From CADDYX01 sp045809925 (GTDB lineage: Bacteria; Verrucomicrobiota; Verrucomicrobiia; Chthoniobacterales; UBA10450): a DNA stretch of 16,628 nt. The position numbers and the translations under genes are program-made. This document shows, in pieces, positions 1-5,754 of the stretch; within the stretch, counting starts at the first letter, position 1; the number at the start of each line of letters is the position of its first letter. Under the pieces are notes generated by a model, which did not search any database, had not been told where the DNA came from, and was given only the letters and a program-made list of their open reading frames with translations. The stretch spans positions 1 through 16,628 of the forward strand of contig JBJMWX010000048.1 in assembly GCA_045809925.1 (NCBI GenBank), given 5' to 3'.

Positions 1-53
1 GGCGCGCACAGCATCACGCGCCACCGCCGCCGCCGCCGGCCGGTCGCCAAGCG

Positions 54-290
54 TTAGAAGGGCGTCGGCGCGGGACCGGCCGGAGCGAGCTCCCTCGGGT
101 CGGTCGGTTCGACGTGAGTATCGAATGACGTCGGCCTGGGCGTCGGCGTAGCATCGGTCACAACCGCACGCTCGCCGCGCCGGCTATGGCCACCCTGATT
201 GTATCCGGAATGGTAGTAAGGATCTGGTTCACAGGCTGCCAGTGCGACGAGCAGCACTACGACAAAAGAAACGAATCGGGCGCGAGACAT
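54..290 (-). CDS. small putative lipoprotein, function unknown
   Basis: Read from the ATG at 290 this is a 78-residue protein. It has a short basic start (MSRAR), a hydrophobic stretch of valines and leucines, and a lipobox L-A-A-C, so lipid attachment at Cys20 is expected. The mature part (EPDPYYHSGYNQGG...) is short, polar and Pro/Thr-rich at the C-terminus (TPTPRPT), like a surface-exposed disordered tail; I recognise no domain. The frame stays open upstream, with in-frame starts at 311 and 353. I chose 290 because it gives an ideal signal peptide, but no candidate has a clear ribosome site, so the start is uncertain. A weak promoter may lie at 384-412 on the same strand (TTGCGG, 17 bp, TAAAAA). 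It sits alone, divergent from tRNA-Pro. Confidence 0.55.
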   Translation of the reverse strand: MSRARFVSFVVVLLVALAACEPDPYYHSGYNQGGHSRRGERAVVTDATPTPRPTSFDTHVEPTDPRELAPAGPAPTPF

Positions 291-483
291 ATACGTGGTC
301 GGCGGTTTCATCTGTTTCGTGTGTTCTGAGGCGCGAGCATCTTCTTTTTGCATAACGGCGGGAGCGGGCTTGGTCCCGAACACTTTTTATGCGCAAAACC
401 CGCCGTCCGCAATCGGCTCCCACGGGCGCGGTGTGACTTTGCGAATGCCGGGCGCGCAATGTCGTGGTAAGCATTCGGCTTTC

Positions 484-557
484 CGGGGCGTAGCTTAGCT
501 TGGTAGAGCGCCTGGTTTGGGACCAGGAGGTCGCAGGTTCGAATCCTGTCGCCCCGA
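484..557 (+). tRNA. tRNA-Pro (anticodon UGG)
   Basis: The full cloverleaf can be folded by eye. The 7-bp acceptor stem CGGGGCG (484-490) pairs with CGCCCCG (550-556), with discriminator A557. The D-arm is GCTT...GAGC. The anticodon stem CCTGG/CCAGG closes the loop TTTGGGA (516-522), giving anticodon TGG at 518-520. The T-loop is TTCGAAT between GCAGG and CCTGT. No CCA is encoded, so it must be added after transcription, unlike the tRNA-Glu in this window. Confidence 0.96.
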
Positions 558-581
558 TTACCTTTCATTGTGCAGAGCGGT

Positions 582-657
582 CGCCGCCGCGACAGGTCGC
601 AGTTCAAATTCTCTCGTGCCGGCGGGCTTGATTTGCGTAGCGCCGCAGCGACAGGTC
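582..657 (+). repeat. 17-bp direct repeat; first copy runs into a tRNA T-arm-like remnant
   Basis: CGCCGCCGCGACAGGTC at 582-598 recurs as CGCCGCAGCGACAGGTC at 641-657, with one mismatch and a 59-bp offset. The first copy continues into 594-621, which aligns with the 3' part of tRNA-Pro (528-556) at about 23 of 29 positions with one gap: AGGTCGCAG, then TTC, AAT, CT, TCG, CCG. The T-stem no longer pairs, so this is at best a decayed tRNA fragment. It fills most of the gap between tRNA-Pro and the next gene. Confidence 0.35.
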
Positions 658-692
658 AAATCTTCGCGGGTTTGTTTGTGAACTCATCAGGG

Positions 693-1268
693 ATGAAACG
701 GCTCCTCTTAATTTGCTGCGCGCTCGTTCTGTGCGCAGCGCGCTGTTTTGCGCAGGAGCCGGCGCTACCTTCGAATTCACCGGCGCCGCCGGAGCCGAGT
801 CCGGCGGAATCGCCGCCGTCAATCATTCCTGCGGCGCCCGTCGCTCCGGTCTTGCCATCCGCACCACCCACGCCCGACATCTCGCAACTCGACGCTGCCT
901 TTAAACAGACCCCGCTCGGTAAGGCCGCTGACGAATATCGCCTACACGTCGAATGGCGCGATCTTCAGAACCGCGCGTCACGTGATCCGGAGGTGATCGC
1001 CGCGAAGAAGGTGATCAACGGCGCCCGGACTGATTTGGAAAAGCGAAAGCGCTTTCGCCATTATTACGAGCTCTATTACGGACGGATGACCAAGCTCGCG
1101 AGCACACCTGAGGTGAAGGCCTTCGTTGCCCAGCAAAAAGCGGCGCATGTCGGCACGACGGCGCAGGATCGGGTGCGGCCGAGTCCGTCACCGCGAGCCA
1201 GGGCGAGCGTCTCGTCGACGCCGATCCCGACGGCAACGCCGGCTCCTTCGCCGCCCGTGTTGCCCTGA
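693..1268 (+). CDS. secreted Pro-rich protein of unknown function
   Basis: A 191-residue protein from the ATG at 693, chosen because it opens directly with a signal peptide (MKRLLLICCALVLCAARCFA, likely cleaved before QEPA). AGGG just upstream is a poor ribosome site. A Pro/Ala/Ser linker (about residues 22-60) is followed by a charged, probably helical region of about 100 residues (DISQLDAAFKQTPLGKAADE onward) with a Tyr-rich stretch YYELYYGRM. The C-terminus is again Pro/Ser/Thr-rich (TPIPTATPAPSPPVLP). From memory, similar helical cores flanked by Pro-rich tails occur in soil Verrucomicrobiota; I know no assigned function. It lies between two tRNA genes and shows no operon partner. Confidence 0.7.
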   Translation: MKRLLLICCALVLCAARCFAQEPALPSNSPAPPEPSPAESPPSIIPAAPVAPVLPSAPPTPDISQLDAAFKQTPLGKAADEYRLHVEWRDLQNRASRDPEVIAAKKVINGARTDLEKRKRFRHYYELYYGRMTKLASTPEVKAFVAQQKAAHVGTTAQDRVRPSPSPRARASVSSTPIPTATPAPSPPVLP

Positions 1269-1281
1269 CAATCGAAGGCGC

Positions 1282-1310
1282 TTGCTGCCGCGAGGGCGAG
1301 CACCTAGATT
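1282..1310 (+). promoter_or_regulatory. probable sigma70-type promoter for tRNA-Glu
   Basis: TTGCTG at 1282-1287 and TAGATT at 1305-1310 are separated by exactly 17 bp. The expected start near 1317 lies about 9 nt before the tRNA, a normal short 5' leader for RNase P removal. Confidence 0.45.
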
Positions 1311-1325
1311 CCGCTCCCGCGACGA

Positions 1326-1400
1326 GCCGCGTTCGTCTAGTGGTTAGGACACAGCCCTCTCAAGGCTGGTGCACGGGTTCGACTCCCGTACGCGGTGCCA
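1326..1400 (+). tRNA. tRNA-Glu (anticodon CUC), CCA encoded
   Basis: Acceptor GCCGCGT (1326-1332) pairs with ACGCGGT (1390-1396), the first pair being G-U. Discriminator G1397 is followed by an encoded CCA at 1398-1400. The anticodon stem CAGCC/GGCTG encloses the loop CTCTCAA, giving anticodon CTC at 1359-1361. The T-loop TTCGACT sits between GCACGGG and CCCGT. A T5 tract at 1404-1408 may help termination. The 3' end is only 18 bp from the stop codon of the convergent permease gene. Confidence 0.95.
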
Positions 1401-1418
1401 CGGTTTTTCTGCCGCGGT

Positions 1419-4055
1419 TCAGCCGACGTTGAGAATCGCCATGTTGGTGCGAAAAATCTGACGTGCCGGCAGGAAGCACGCAGCCAGGGCGGCGGCGATT
1501 GTGCAGGTCGCAGCCAGCGTGCCGCAGGCATACGCGTAATCTCGATGCAGCCCGAGAACGGTTGAGAGCACGCGATTGGTGACGAAGCTCAGCGGAATCC
1601 CGACCGCGAGTCCTGCCAGGACCGACCGCAAAATCGGACCGCAGGTTGCGGTAACGATTTGCCGGCGCGAACAACCTAACGCGAGTCGAATACAACGATC
1701 GCGGCTCTGGCCGACAATGGCGTACTTGCTCGCACCATAAGTTCCGGCTATCGCGAGCGCGAACGCTACTGTTCCGAAAAACCCAATTAAGAGGAGCCAG
1801 CCACGGCGGGGATTCAAGTAAAGCGACACACGCTCCCTCGCAGTTTCAGCAACAGGCAGAGGATTGTCCCCTGCGAGTGCCGACACCTTTGCCGCTACCT
1901 GCTCTGCGACGGCCGCGGCATCACGCTGCTGATCAACTCGAAACACAACGTGAGCGCCAGCAGCAATGCGATCGCCAAGCAGGCCAGCTACCTGTGCGAA
2001 TGCAAGGTAGATTTGCGGCTCTTTGTACTCGGAGGTGCTTGGGCCGTAGTGGCTGATATGGCGAACGACACCTACGACGCGCGCGACAACAACTCCGCGA
2101 GCCAGCCTGACGACGAGCCGCTGTCCAACAGGATTTCCCCACTTCGGATCGATGAATGACTCATCGACAGCAGCAACGGGCGCACTGTTATTTGTGTCGG
2201 TGGGTTGAATGAAGCGGCCACCGACCAATTGAACGCCGAGCAATTCAAGAAAACCGGGGGCAGCGGCACACACGGTCGCGAAACTCGCCCACTTCACGTT
2301 CTGCGGGGCCTGCGGTTCGAAACTAAACATTACCGGATCCAGGTAAAACATCGGCGCGCCAACGGAAAAGACGGCGCCGTCCACACCGGGCGTTCCTTTG
2401 ACCGCCTGTTCAAACTCTGAATAGGCTGTATCGGGCTGGTGCAGGAGCTCTTTGGTCGCTGGCAAGCGCATGAAGAACAGATTCTTTGGCTCGAACCCCA
2501 GGCTCGCTTCGGTCAGAACAACGAAGTCACGCAGGAGCAGGAATGCGGCGCTGAGCAGAACGAAGCTCAAGACAGCCTGCGTAGCTATAATTGCGGACCG
2601 GCTTGTGTTAGTTGGTCCCAGTAATGCCGCCTGGTAGCTGGTTGCAGAGGTCGCGGTCCCGCCGGCGGCGCGCCTGATCGTCTTTCTCGAGGCAATGGCG
2701 CCAGAGCCATGAACCAGGATCACGGCTACCAGTCCGCTTGCCAGGACAAGTCCATTCAGGCCGAGATCCACTCCCGGATGCAGCGCGCTGTATGGAATCG
2801 TTTTCATCGCCCGCAGAATGGCGGCGGCCATACTCAGGCCAAGAACGCCGCCGATAAAACCGATCGGCAAATCTTCCGTGAGTAGCTGGAGAGTGATACG
2901 CCGGGCGCTGGCGCCCAGCGCAACGCGCAACGAAAGCTCGCGCCATCTCAGTGACAAACGCGCCAATGACAAGTTGGCAGCAGTCAGACACGCCGCCAGG
3001 AGGACGACTGCCGCTGCTAACACGACGACGAGCAGATGTAGACGGATCCTGTCCGAGAATGCCGACGTCAGTGGCAGCACGTTAACCCCGGCAATCTTCA
3101 GGCCGGAAGCACGCGCGAGCCGACGCGCAATCCCTCCGAGTTCGGACTCCATCGCCGCGCGCGACTGAGTTGATTTAAGTCTGGCAACGGAGGTCAGCAG
3201 AGGCGCCGTGCTGGCCGGTTCAGCGTATCTTTCGACCGGCAGGAGAATATCGGTGTTACCGACGAAGTGGAAGTGCTGCGGTAGAACTCCCGCGACCCTG
3301 CACACAGAGTCGTTTACGATGAGCTGCTGACCAACAGCGGCACGCGCACTTGCGAAATGGCTCGCCGCAAATTCGTAAACCAGCAGGCAGACTCCGGGAG
3401 CGTCTTGCCGTCCGTCCTGTTCGACAAAATCTCGTCCATAGAGGAGCGGCGTGCCGATAACCGATAGAAAATCGTTTGTTACGAATCGTGTGTCGGCCGT
3501 CTCGGTGCCTTTGCTGCTTCGTATGACCGCCGGTTGCCAACCCTGTGCGGCGATTGTCGTGATATCGGCTGCTGCTGCCTTGAACTGCGAGAAATCGGAA
3601 ACGGAAAATGGTATCCCTTGTCCGGAGTCAGTCCGTTGCTGGATAATGGCGACGTTCTTCGCGTCCATGCAGGGCAGCCATGGCCGAAGAAACGTCGCGT
3701 CAGCGATAGCTATGCCGGTGCAGGTCGCCGCGACAGCCAGGGCTGCCGTCGCCAGACTGACCAAGCTGAGCAGCGGCTGTTTACCAAGCACGCGCAGCCC
3801 CATCCGGCAGTCGCCGGCTATCTGTTCAATAAGCCCGCCGCCGCGGATCTCGCGACACCTTTCCCGCAGCGATTCAAAGCCGCCGAACTCTAACCGCGCC
3901 TCGCGTTGCGCGGCGGCAGGCGACAACCCATCTCGAATTTTCTCTTCGGTCAGCTGCTCCAGATGCCACCGCAGCTCATTGGCAATTTCAGCTTCAACCG
4001 CGTCTTTTCGAACTAGTCCGAGCCAGCGGTCCCTGAGTAACCCAAATCCGCGCAT
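1419..4055 (-). CDS. ADOP-type (MacB/FtsX-fold) ABC transporter permease
   Basis: An 878-residue inner-membrane permease of the duplicated orphan permease (ADOP) class known from Acidobacteriota and Verrucomicrobiota. Visible order: an ADOP N-terminal cytoplasmic segment (residues 1-75, with ELRWHLEQLTEEKIRDGLSP and RLEFGGFESL); first TM about 95-120; a periplasmic MacB-like core; a first FtsX block with TMs about 340-360, 395-415 and 432-450 and the loop RWRELSLRVALGASARRI (371-388); a new TM at about 490-508 starting the second half; a second periplasmic domain; and a second FtsX block (TMs about 752-772, 808-828, 842-864) with SRDRCIRLALGCSRRQI. The ending LPARQIFRTNMAILNVG is typical. It has no ATPase domain and no ATPase gene lies nearby, which is usual for this class. 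GGAG lies about 11 nt before the ATG. The substrate cannot be told. padR is 68 bp upstream and probably co-transcribed. Confidence 0.93.
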   Translation of the reverse strand: MRGFGLLRDRWLGLVRKDAVEAEIANELRWHLEQLTEEKIRDGLSPAAAQREARLEFGGFESLRERCREIRGGGLIEQIAGDCRMGLRVLGKQPLLSLVSLATAALAVAATCTGIAIADATFLRPWLPCMDAKNVAIIQQRTDSGQGIPFSVSDFSQFKAAAADITTIAAQGWQPAVIRSSKGTETADTRFVTNDFLSVIGTPLLYGRDFVEQDGRQDAPGVCLLVYEFAASHFASARAAVGQQLIVNDSVCRVAGVLPQHFHFVGNTDILLPVERYAEPASTAPLLTSVARLKSTQSRAAMESELGGIARRLARASGLKIAGVNVLPLTSAFSDRIRLHLLVVVLAAAVVLLAACLTAANLSLARLSLRWRELSLRVALGASARRITLQLLTEDLPIGFIGGVLGLSMAAAILRAMKTIPYSALHPGVDLGLNGLVLASGLVAVILVHGSGAIASRKTIRRAAGGTATSATSYQAALLGPTNTSRSAIIATQAVLSFVLLSAAFLLLRDFVVLTEASLGFEPKNLFFMRLPATKELLHQPDTAYSEFEQAVKGTPGVDGAVFSVGAPMFYLDPVMFSFEPQAPQNVKWASFATVCAAAPGFLELLGVQLVGGRFIQPTDTNNSAPVAAVDESFIDPKWGNPVGQRLVVRLARGVVVARVVGVVRHISHYGPSTSEYKEPQIYLAFAQVAGLLGDRIAAGAHVVFRVDQQRDAAAVAEQVAAKVSALAGDNPLPVAETARERVSLYLNPRRGWLLLIGFFGTVAFALAIAGTYGASKYAIVGQSRDRCIRLALGCSRRQIVTATCGPILRSVLAGLAVGIPLSFVTNRVLSTVLGLHRDYAYACGTLAATCTIAAALAACFLPARQIFRTNMAILNVG

Positions 4056-4123
4056 CGACTGAAACTCCGCCTACCTGTGTTGGTTCATGCGATCGGCTCG
4101 CGCATGTCGGGCATCGAAAGAGC

Positions 4124-4507
4124 TTAGACTGATTGTAAAACGCGCACGATGCCGGCTGAGAGGCGATCCCAGTTCTCAGTTTCGCGTTCAAGCTGTTTTC
4201 GGCCGGTCGTGGTCAAGGTGTAGAAGCGCGCCGACTGCTTGTTGTCCGATACATCCCACTCGCTCTTGATGTAGCCCTGCTGGTTCAGTCGAAACAATGC
4301 CGGATAGAGGGAACCGGCTTCTACGGTGAGCGCATCGTAGGAAAGTTGTCGTATCCGGCGGGCAATGCCGTAGCCGTGCATGCGGCCGTGGCAAAGCGCC
4401 TTCAGCACGAGCATCTCGAGGGTCCCGGGCAGTAGTTTGTCTTTTGACCGCGCCACCGATCGCTTTTCTGCATCCGTCCGCGTGCCACTGTCAAGCTCGG
4501 GGCGCAC
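4124..4507 (-). CDS. PadR-family transcriptional regulator
   Basis: A small winged-helix repressor. The PadR signature is clear: LLPGTLEMLVLKAL (about 25-38), then MHGYGIARRIRQ, then VEAGSLYPALFRLNQQGYI (recognition helix and wing), SEWDVSDNKQSARFYTLTTTG, and a short C-terminal dimerisation helix (QLERETENWDRL). From the GTG at 4507 it is 127 residues. Family members usually begin just before the LLPGTL motif, so the in-frame GTG at 4456 (VARSKDKLLPG) is an equally good start; neither has a convincing ribosome site. It lies upstream of the ADOP permease, the usual pairing, and is divergent from the secreted-protein gene at 4560. The 19-bp palindrome between them is the natural operator, so autoregulation and control of the 4560 gene are both plausible. 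The ligand is unknown. Confidence 0.93.
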   Translation of the reverse strand: MRPELDSGTRTDAEKRSVARSKDKLLPGTLEMLVLKALCHGRMHGYGIARRIRQLSYDALTVEAGSLYPALFRLNQQGYIKSEWDVSDNKQSARFYTLTTTGRKQLERETENWDRLSAGIVRVLQSV

Positions 4508-4523
4508 GAGGAAGAAAAAATCG

Positions 4524-4552
4524 TTGACTCGATCTGATACGATATAGATAAT
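4524..4552 (+). promoter_or_regulatory. sigma70-type promoter of the gene at 4560, leaderless
   Basis: TTGACT (4524-4529), a 17-bp spacer, then GATAAT (4547-4552). This is a near-consensus promoter. The start is expected 7-8 nt beyond the -10 box, on the A of the ATG at 4560, which predicts a leaderless mRNA. The -10 box lies in the middle of the palindrome at 4541-4559. Confidence 0.75.
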
Positions 4553-4559
4553 CTATATC
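4541..4559. promoter_or_regulatory. perfect 19-bp palindrome, probable PadR operator
   Basis: GATATAGAT-A-ATCTATATC: 9-bp arms around one central base, with no mismatch. It is A/T-rich in a G/C-rich region, covers the -10 box and start of the 4560 gene, and lies 33 bp from the GTG of the divergent padR gene. Position and symmetry fit a dimeric winged-helix repressor. That PadR binds here is inferred from adjacency. Confidence 0.75.
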
Positions 4560-5156
4560 ATGCGTTCCACACGTCTCTTCTCCGCCAAACCAGTTCTCGC
4601 CGCCCGGCGAGGTGCCCGTCTTGTGCTCGTTCTCGGCTGCGCGATGTTCGCCGCGACCGGACTGCAAGCCGCCAGCGCGCAATCCGTCCTTCAAGGTAAC
4701 GTTAAAGGCGTGGATGGCCGCGCGGCCAAGGGCGCCGAGGTCCGGATTGAGCGGCAGGACAGAAAAGGAAGCCCCGTTTTGGTGCGGACCGACAGCACGG
4801 GAAACTTCATCGCTAAAAACCTGGGGACCGGCCGGTACCTTGTAACGGCGAAGGGGGCCGGAGGGGTGACTTCGCCAGTCGAAACGGTGAACCTCGGCGC
4901 CGATCGACCCGTGATGATCTCGTTTGATTTGCGCGGAACAGTGGCGGGCAAGAGTGCGACGGGCGGCAAAAAGAAAAAGAAGTACGTCTGGGTGCCGGAG
5001 GAAACCGGGTCACATCTGGGCGGACGGTACGTCGAGGTGGACGATGACAGCGACACCGTTCCAAGCGCGCAGAACGTCCAACGAGCAAACACGAAATCCC
5101 TGGAGAGGATCCAGAACTCCGGCGCCAATCAAAGCATGGGTAGCGGCTCGCGTTAA
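4560..5156 (+). CDS. secreted protein with carboxypeptidase regulatory-like (Cna-B/transthyretin-fold) domain
   Basis: A 198-residue exported protein. Residues 1-41 form a signal peptide: Arg/Lys-rich n-region, hydrophobic core LVLVLGCAMFAATGL, cleavage near ASAQS. Residues about 42-125 are a carboxypeptidase regulatory-like beta sandwich: QSVLQGNVKGVDGRAAKGAEVRI, then VRTDSTGNFIAKNLGTGRYL, the typical order of 'new property, then rendered as delivered by the gap-free G-x-Y' strands. The C-terminal third is a lysine run followed by YVWVPEETGSHLGGRYVEVD and a polar tail (NSGANQSMGSGSR). I recall the TGSH..GRYVEV motif from other Verrucomicrobiota proteins, with no known function. The ATG at 4560 lies right at the predicted transcription start with no space for a ribosome site. 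It is probably repressed by the divergent PadR. It could be a surface or cell-wall component tied to the permease. Confidence 0.82.
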   Translation: MRSTRLFSAKPVLAARRGARLVLVLGCAMFAATGLQAASAQSVLQGNVKGVDGRAAKGAEVRIERQDRKGSPVLVRTDSTGNFIAKNLGTGRYLVTAKGAGGVTSPVETVNLGADRPVMISFDLRGTVAGKSATGGKKKKKYVWVPEETGSHLGGRYVEVDDDSDTVPSAQNVQRANTKSLERIQNSGANQSMGSGSR

Positions 5157-5186
5157 CGGGGCGTGACGTTTCTCTACCCTGCGGCC

Positions 5187-5213
5187 GCGACGAAGCCTTC
5201 GTCGCAAGGCTTC
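5187..5213. repeat. overlapping palindromes downstream of the 4560 gene
   Basis: Two alternative hairpins share bases. GCGACGAAG-C-CTTCGTCGC (5187-5205) is a perfect 19-bp palindrome. GAAGCCTT (5192-5199) also pairs with AAGGCTTC (5206-5213) across a 6-nt loop. GCCGG..CCGGC follows at once. It lies about 30 bp past the stop codon at 5156 and could end transcription, but there is no T tract; an interspersed repeat is the alternative. Confidence 0.5.
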
Positions 5214-5242
5214 AGCCGGCTCCGGCGCGCGTTTCGCTAATC

Positions 5243-5271
5243 TTGCCACATCGAACGCCGGCCCGTATTCT
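5243..5271 (+). promoter_or_regulatory. sigma70-type promoter of the gene at 5280, leaderless
   Basis: TTGCCA (5243-5248), a 17-bp spacer, TATTCT (5266-5271), then 8 nt to the GTG at 5280. No Shine-Dalgarno sequence fits between promoter and start codon, so the mRNA is predicted to be leaderless. Confidence 0.6.
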
Positions 5272-5279
5272 GCCCGCCG

Positions 5280-5654
5280 GTGATCACGCGCTGCGCGAAA
5301 TTTTTTCTCATTGCGGCAGCGGTGTTCGCGCTGTGCCAGACGAGTGACGCAGCACACCGGGCCGCGACCGAGGGCGGTCGCGTCGTGATCGTCCGCTCCC
5401 CGACGTTCGGAACGCGGGTTATCCTCCAGCTCTTTATTGACGGCCATTACGCGGCGAGGGCTGCGACCGGTCACAACATCGACATACCAGTCGGTCCCGG
5501 AACTCACGAGGTCATCGCGACGTACTCGCCGAACCGGCTCAACATTCCGCCGCTCGCCATGCATTTGCACGTGCGCTCCGGCCAGGTCTACGCCTTCACT
5601 GCTACGTGGGACGACCAAAACCGCGTCGTTCTCAGACCACGCGGCACCGACTAG
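5280..5654 (+). CDS. small secreted beta-rich protein of unknown function
   Basis: A 124-residue protein with a GTG start. Residues 1-24 form a signal peptide (MITRCAKFFLIAAAVFALCQ, cleavage near SDAA). The mature part has alternating hydrophobic residues typical of a small beta sandwich: VVIVRSPTFGTRVILQLFID, GHNIDIPVGPGTHEVIATYS, then VRSGQVYAFTATWDDQNRVVL. The 'IDG ... IPVGPGTHEV' pattern resembles PEGA-type surface repeats, though I would not assign the family firmly. The start fits a good promoter ending 8 nt upstream. It has its own promoter, so it is probably independent of the gene at 4560. It converges on metH. Confidence 0.72.
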   Translation: MITRCAKFFLIAAAVFALCQTSDAAHRAATEGGRVVIVRSPTFGTRVILQLFIDGHYAARAATGHNIDIPVGPGTHEVIATYSPNRLNIPPLAMHLHVRSGQVYAFTATWDDQNRVVLRPRGTD

Positions 5655-5716
5655 TCATAGCTGGATTTTGCCAGGCCTGCGGCGCGTTCGCACTTTAGAG
5701 GTATCGCGGCAGCGCA

Positions 5717-5748
5717 TACGTCAATGACGTAGTCCGTCAGTGACGGAC
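5717..5748. repeat. two abutting palindromes with core CGTCA-N-TGACG
   Basis: TACGTCA-A-TGACGTA (5717-5731) is followed directly by GTCCGTCA-G-TGACGGAC (5732-5748). Both are perfect, and both contain the 11-bp core CGTCANTGACG at a 16-bp offset. They lie between the convergent gene ends at 5654 and 5755. As RNA each could form a short stem with a 3-nt loop, so a bidirectional terminator is possible, but there is no U tract. A double binding site or an interspersed repeat are alternatives. Confidence 0.65.
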
Positions 5749-5754
5749 AGGAAC

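Noticed and set aside
1..53. GCC-repeat-rich left edge as a possible gene end
   Set aside because: Too short to support a reading frame; only a run of CCG/GCC triplets is seen.
308..607. Minus-strand frame of 99 residues containing GDRIRTCDLLVPNQALYQ
   Set aside because: This is the well-known false protein produced by translating the antisense of a tRNA gene; it covers tRNA-Pro.
1337..1695. Minus-strand frames with YGSRTRAPALRGLCPNH and similar
   Set aside because: Antisense of tRNA-Glu plus an out-of-frame shadow of the ADOP permease.
3451..4062. Plus-strand open frame of 203 residues
   Set aside because: Antisense shadow of the ADOP permease N-terminus; Ser/Arg-rich with no domain.
1419..4507. 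padR-ADOP as a macrolide efflux (MacB) pump
   Set aside because: The protein has the MacB-like permease fold but no ATPase domain and no MacA partner nearby, so a drug-export claim is not supported.
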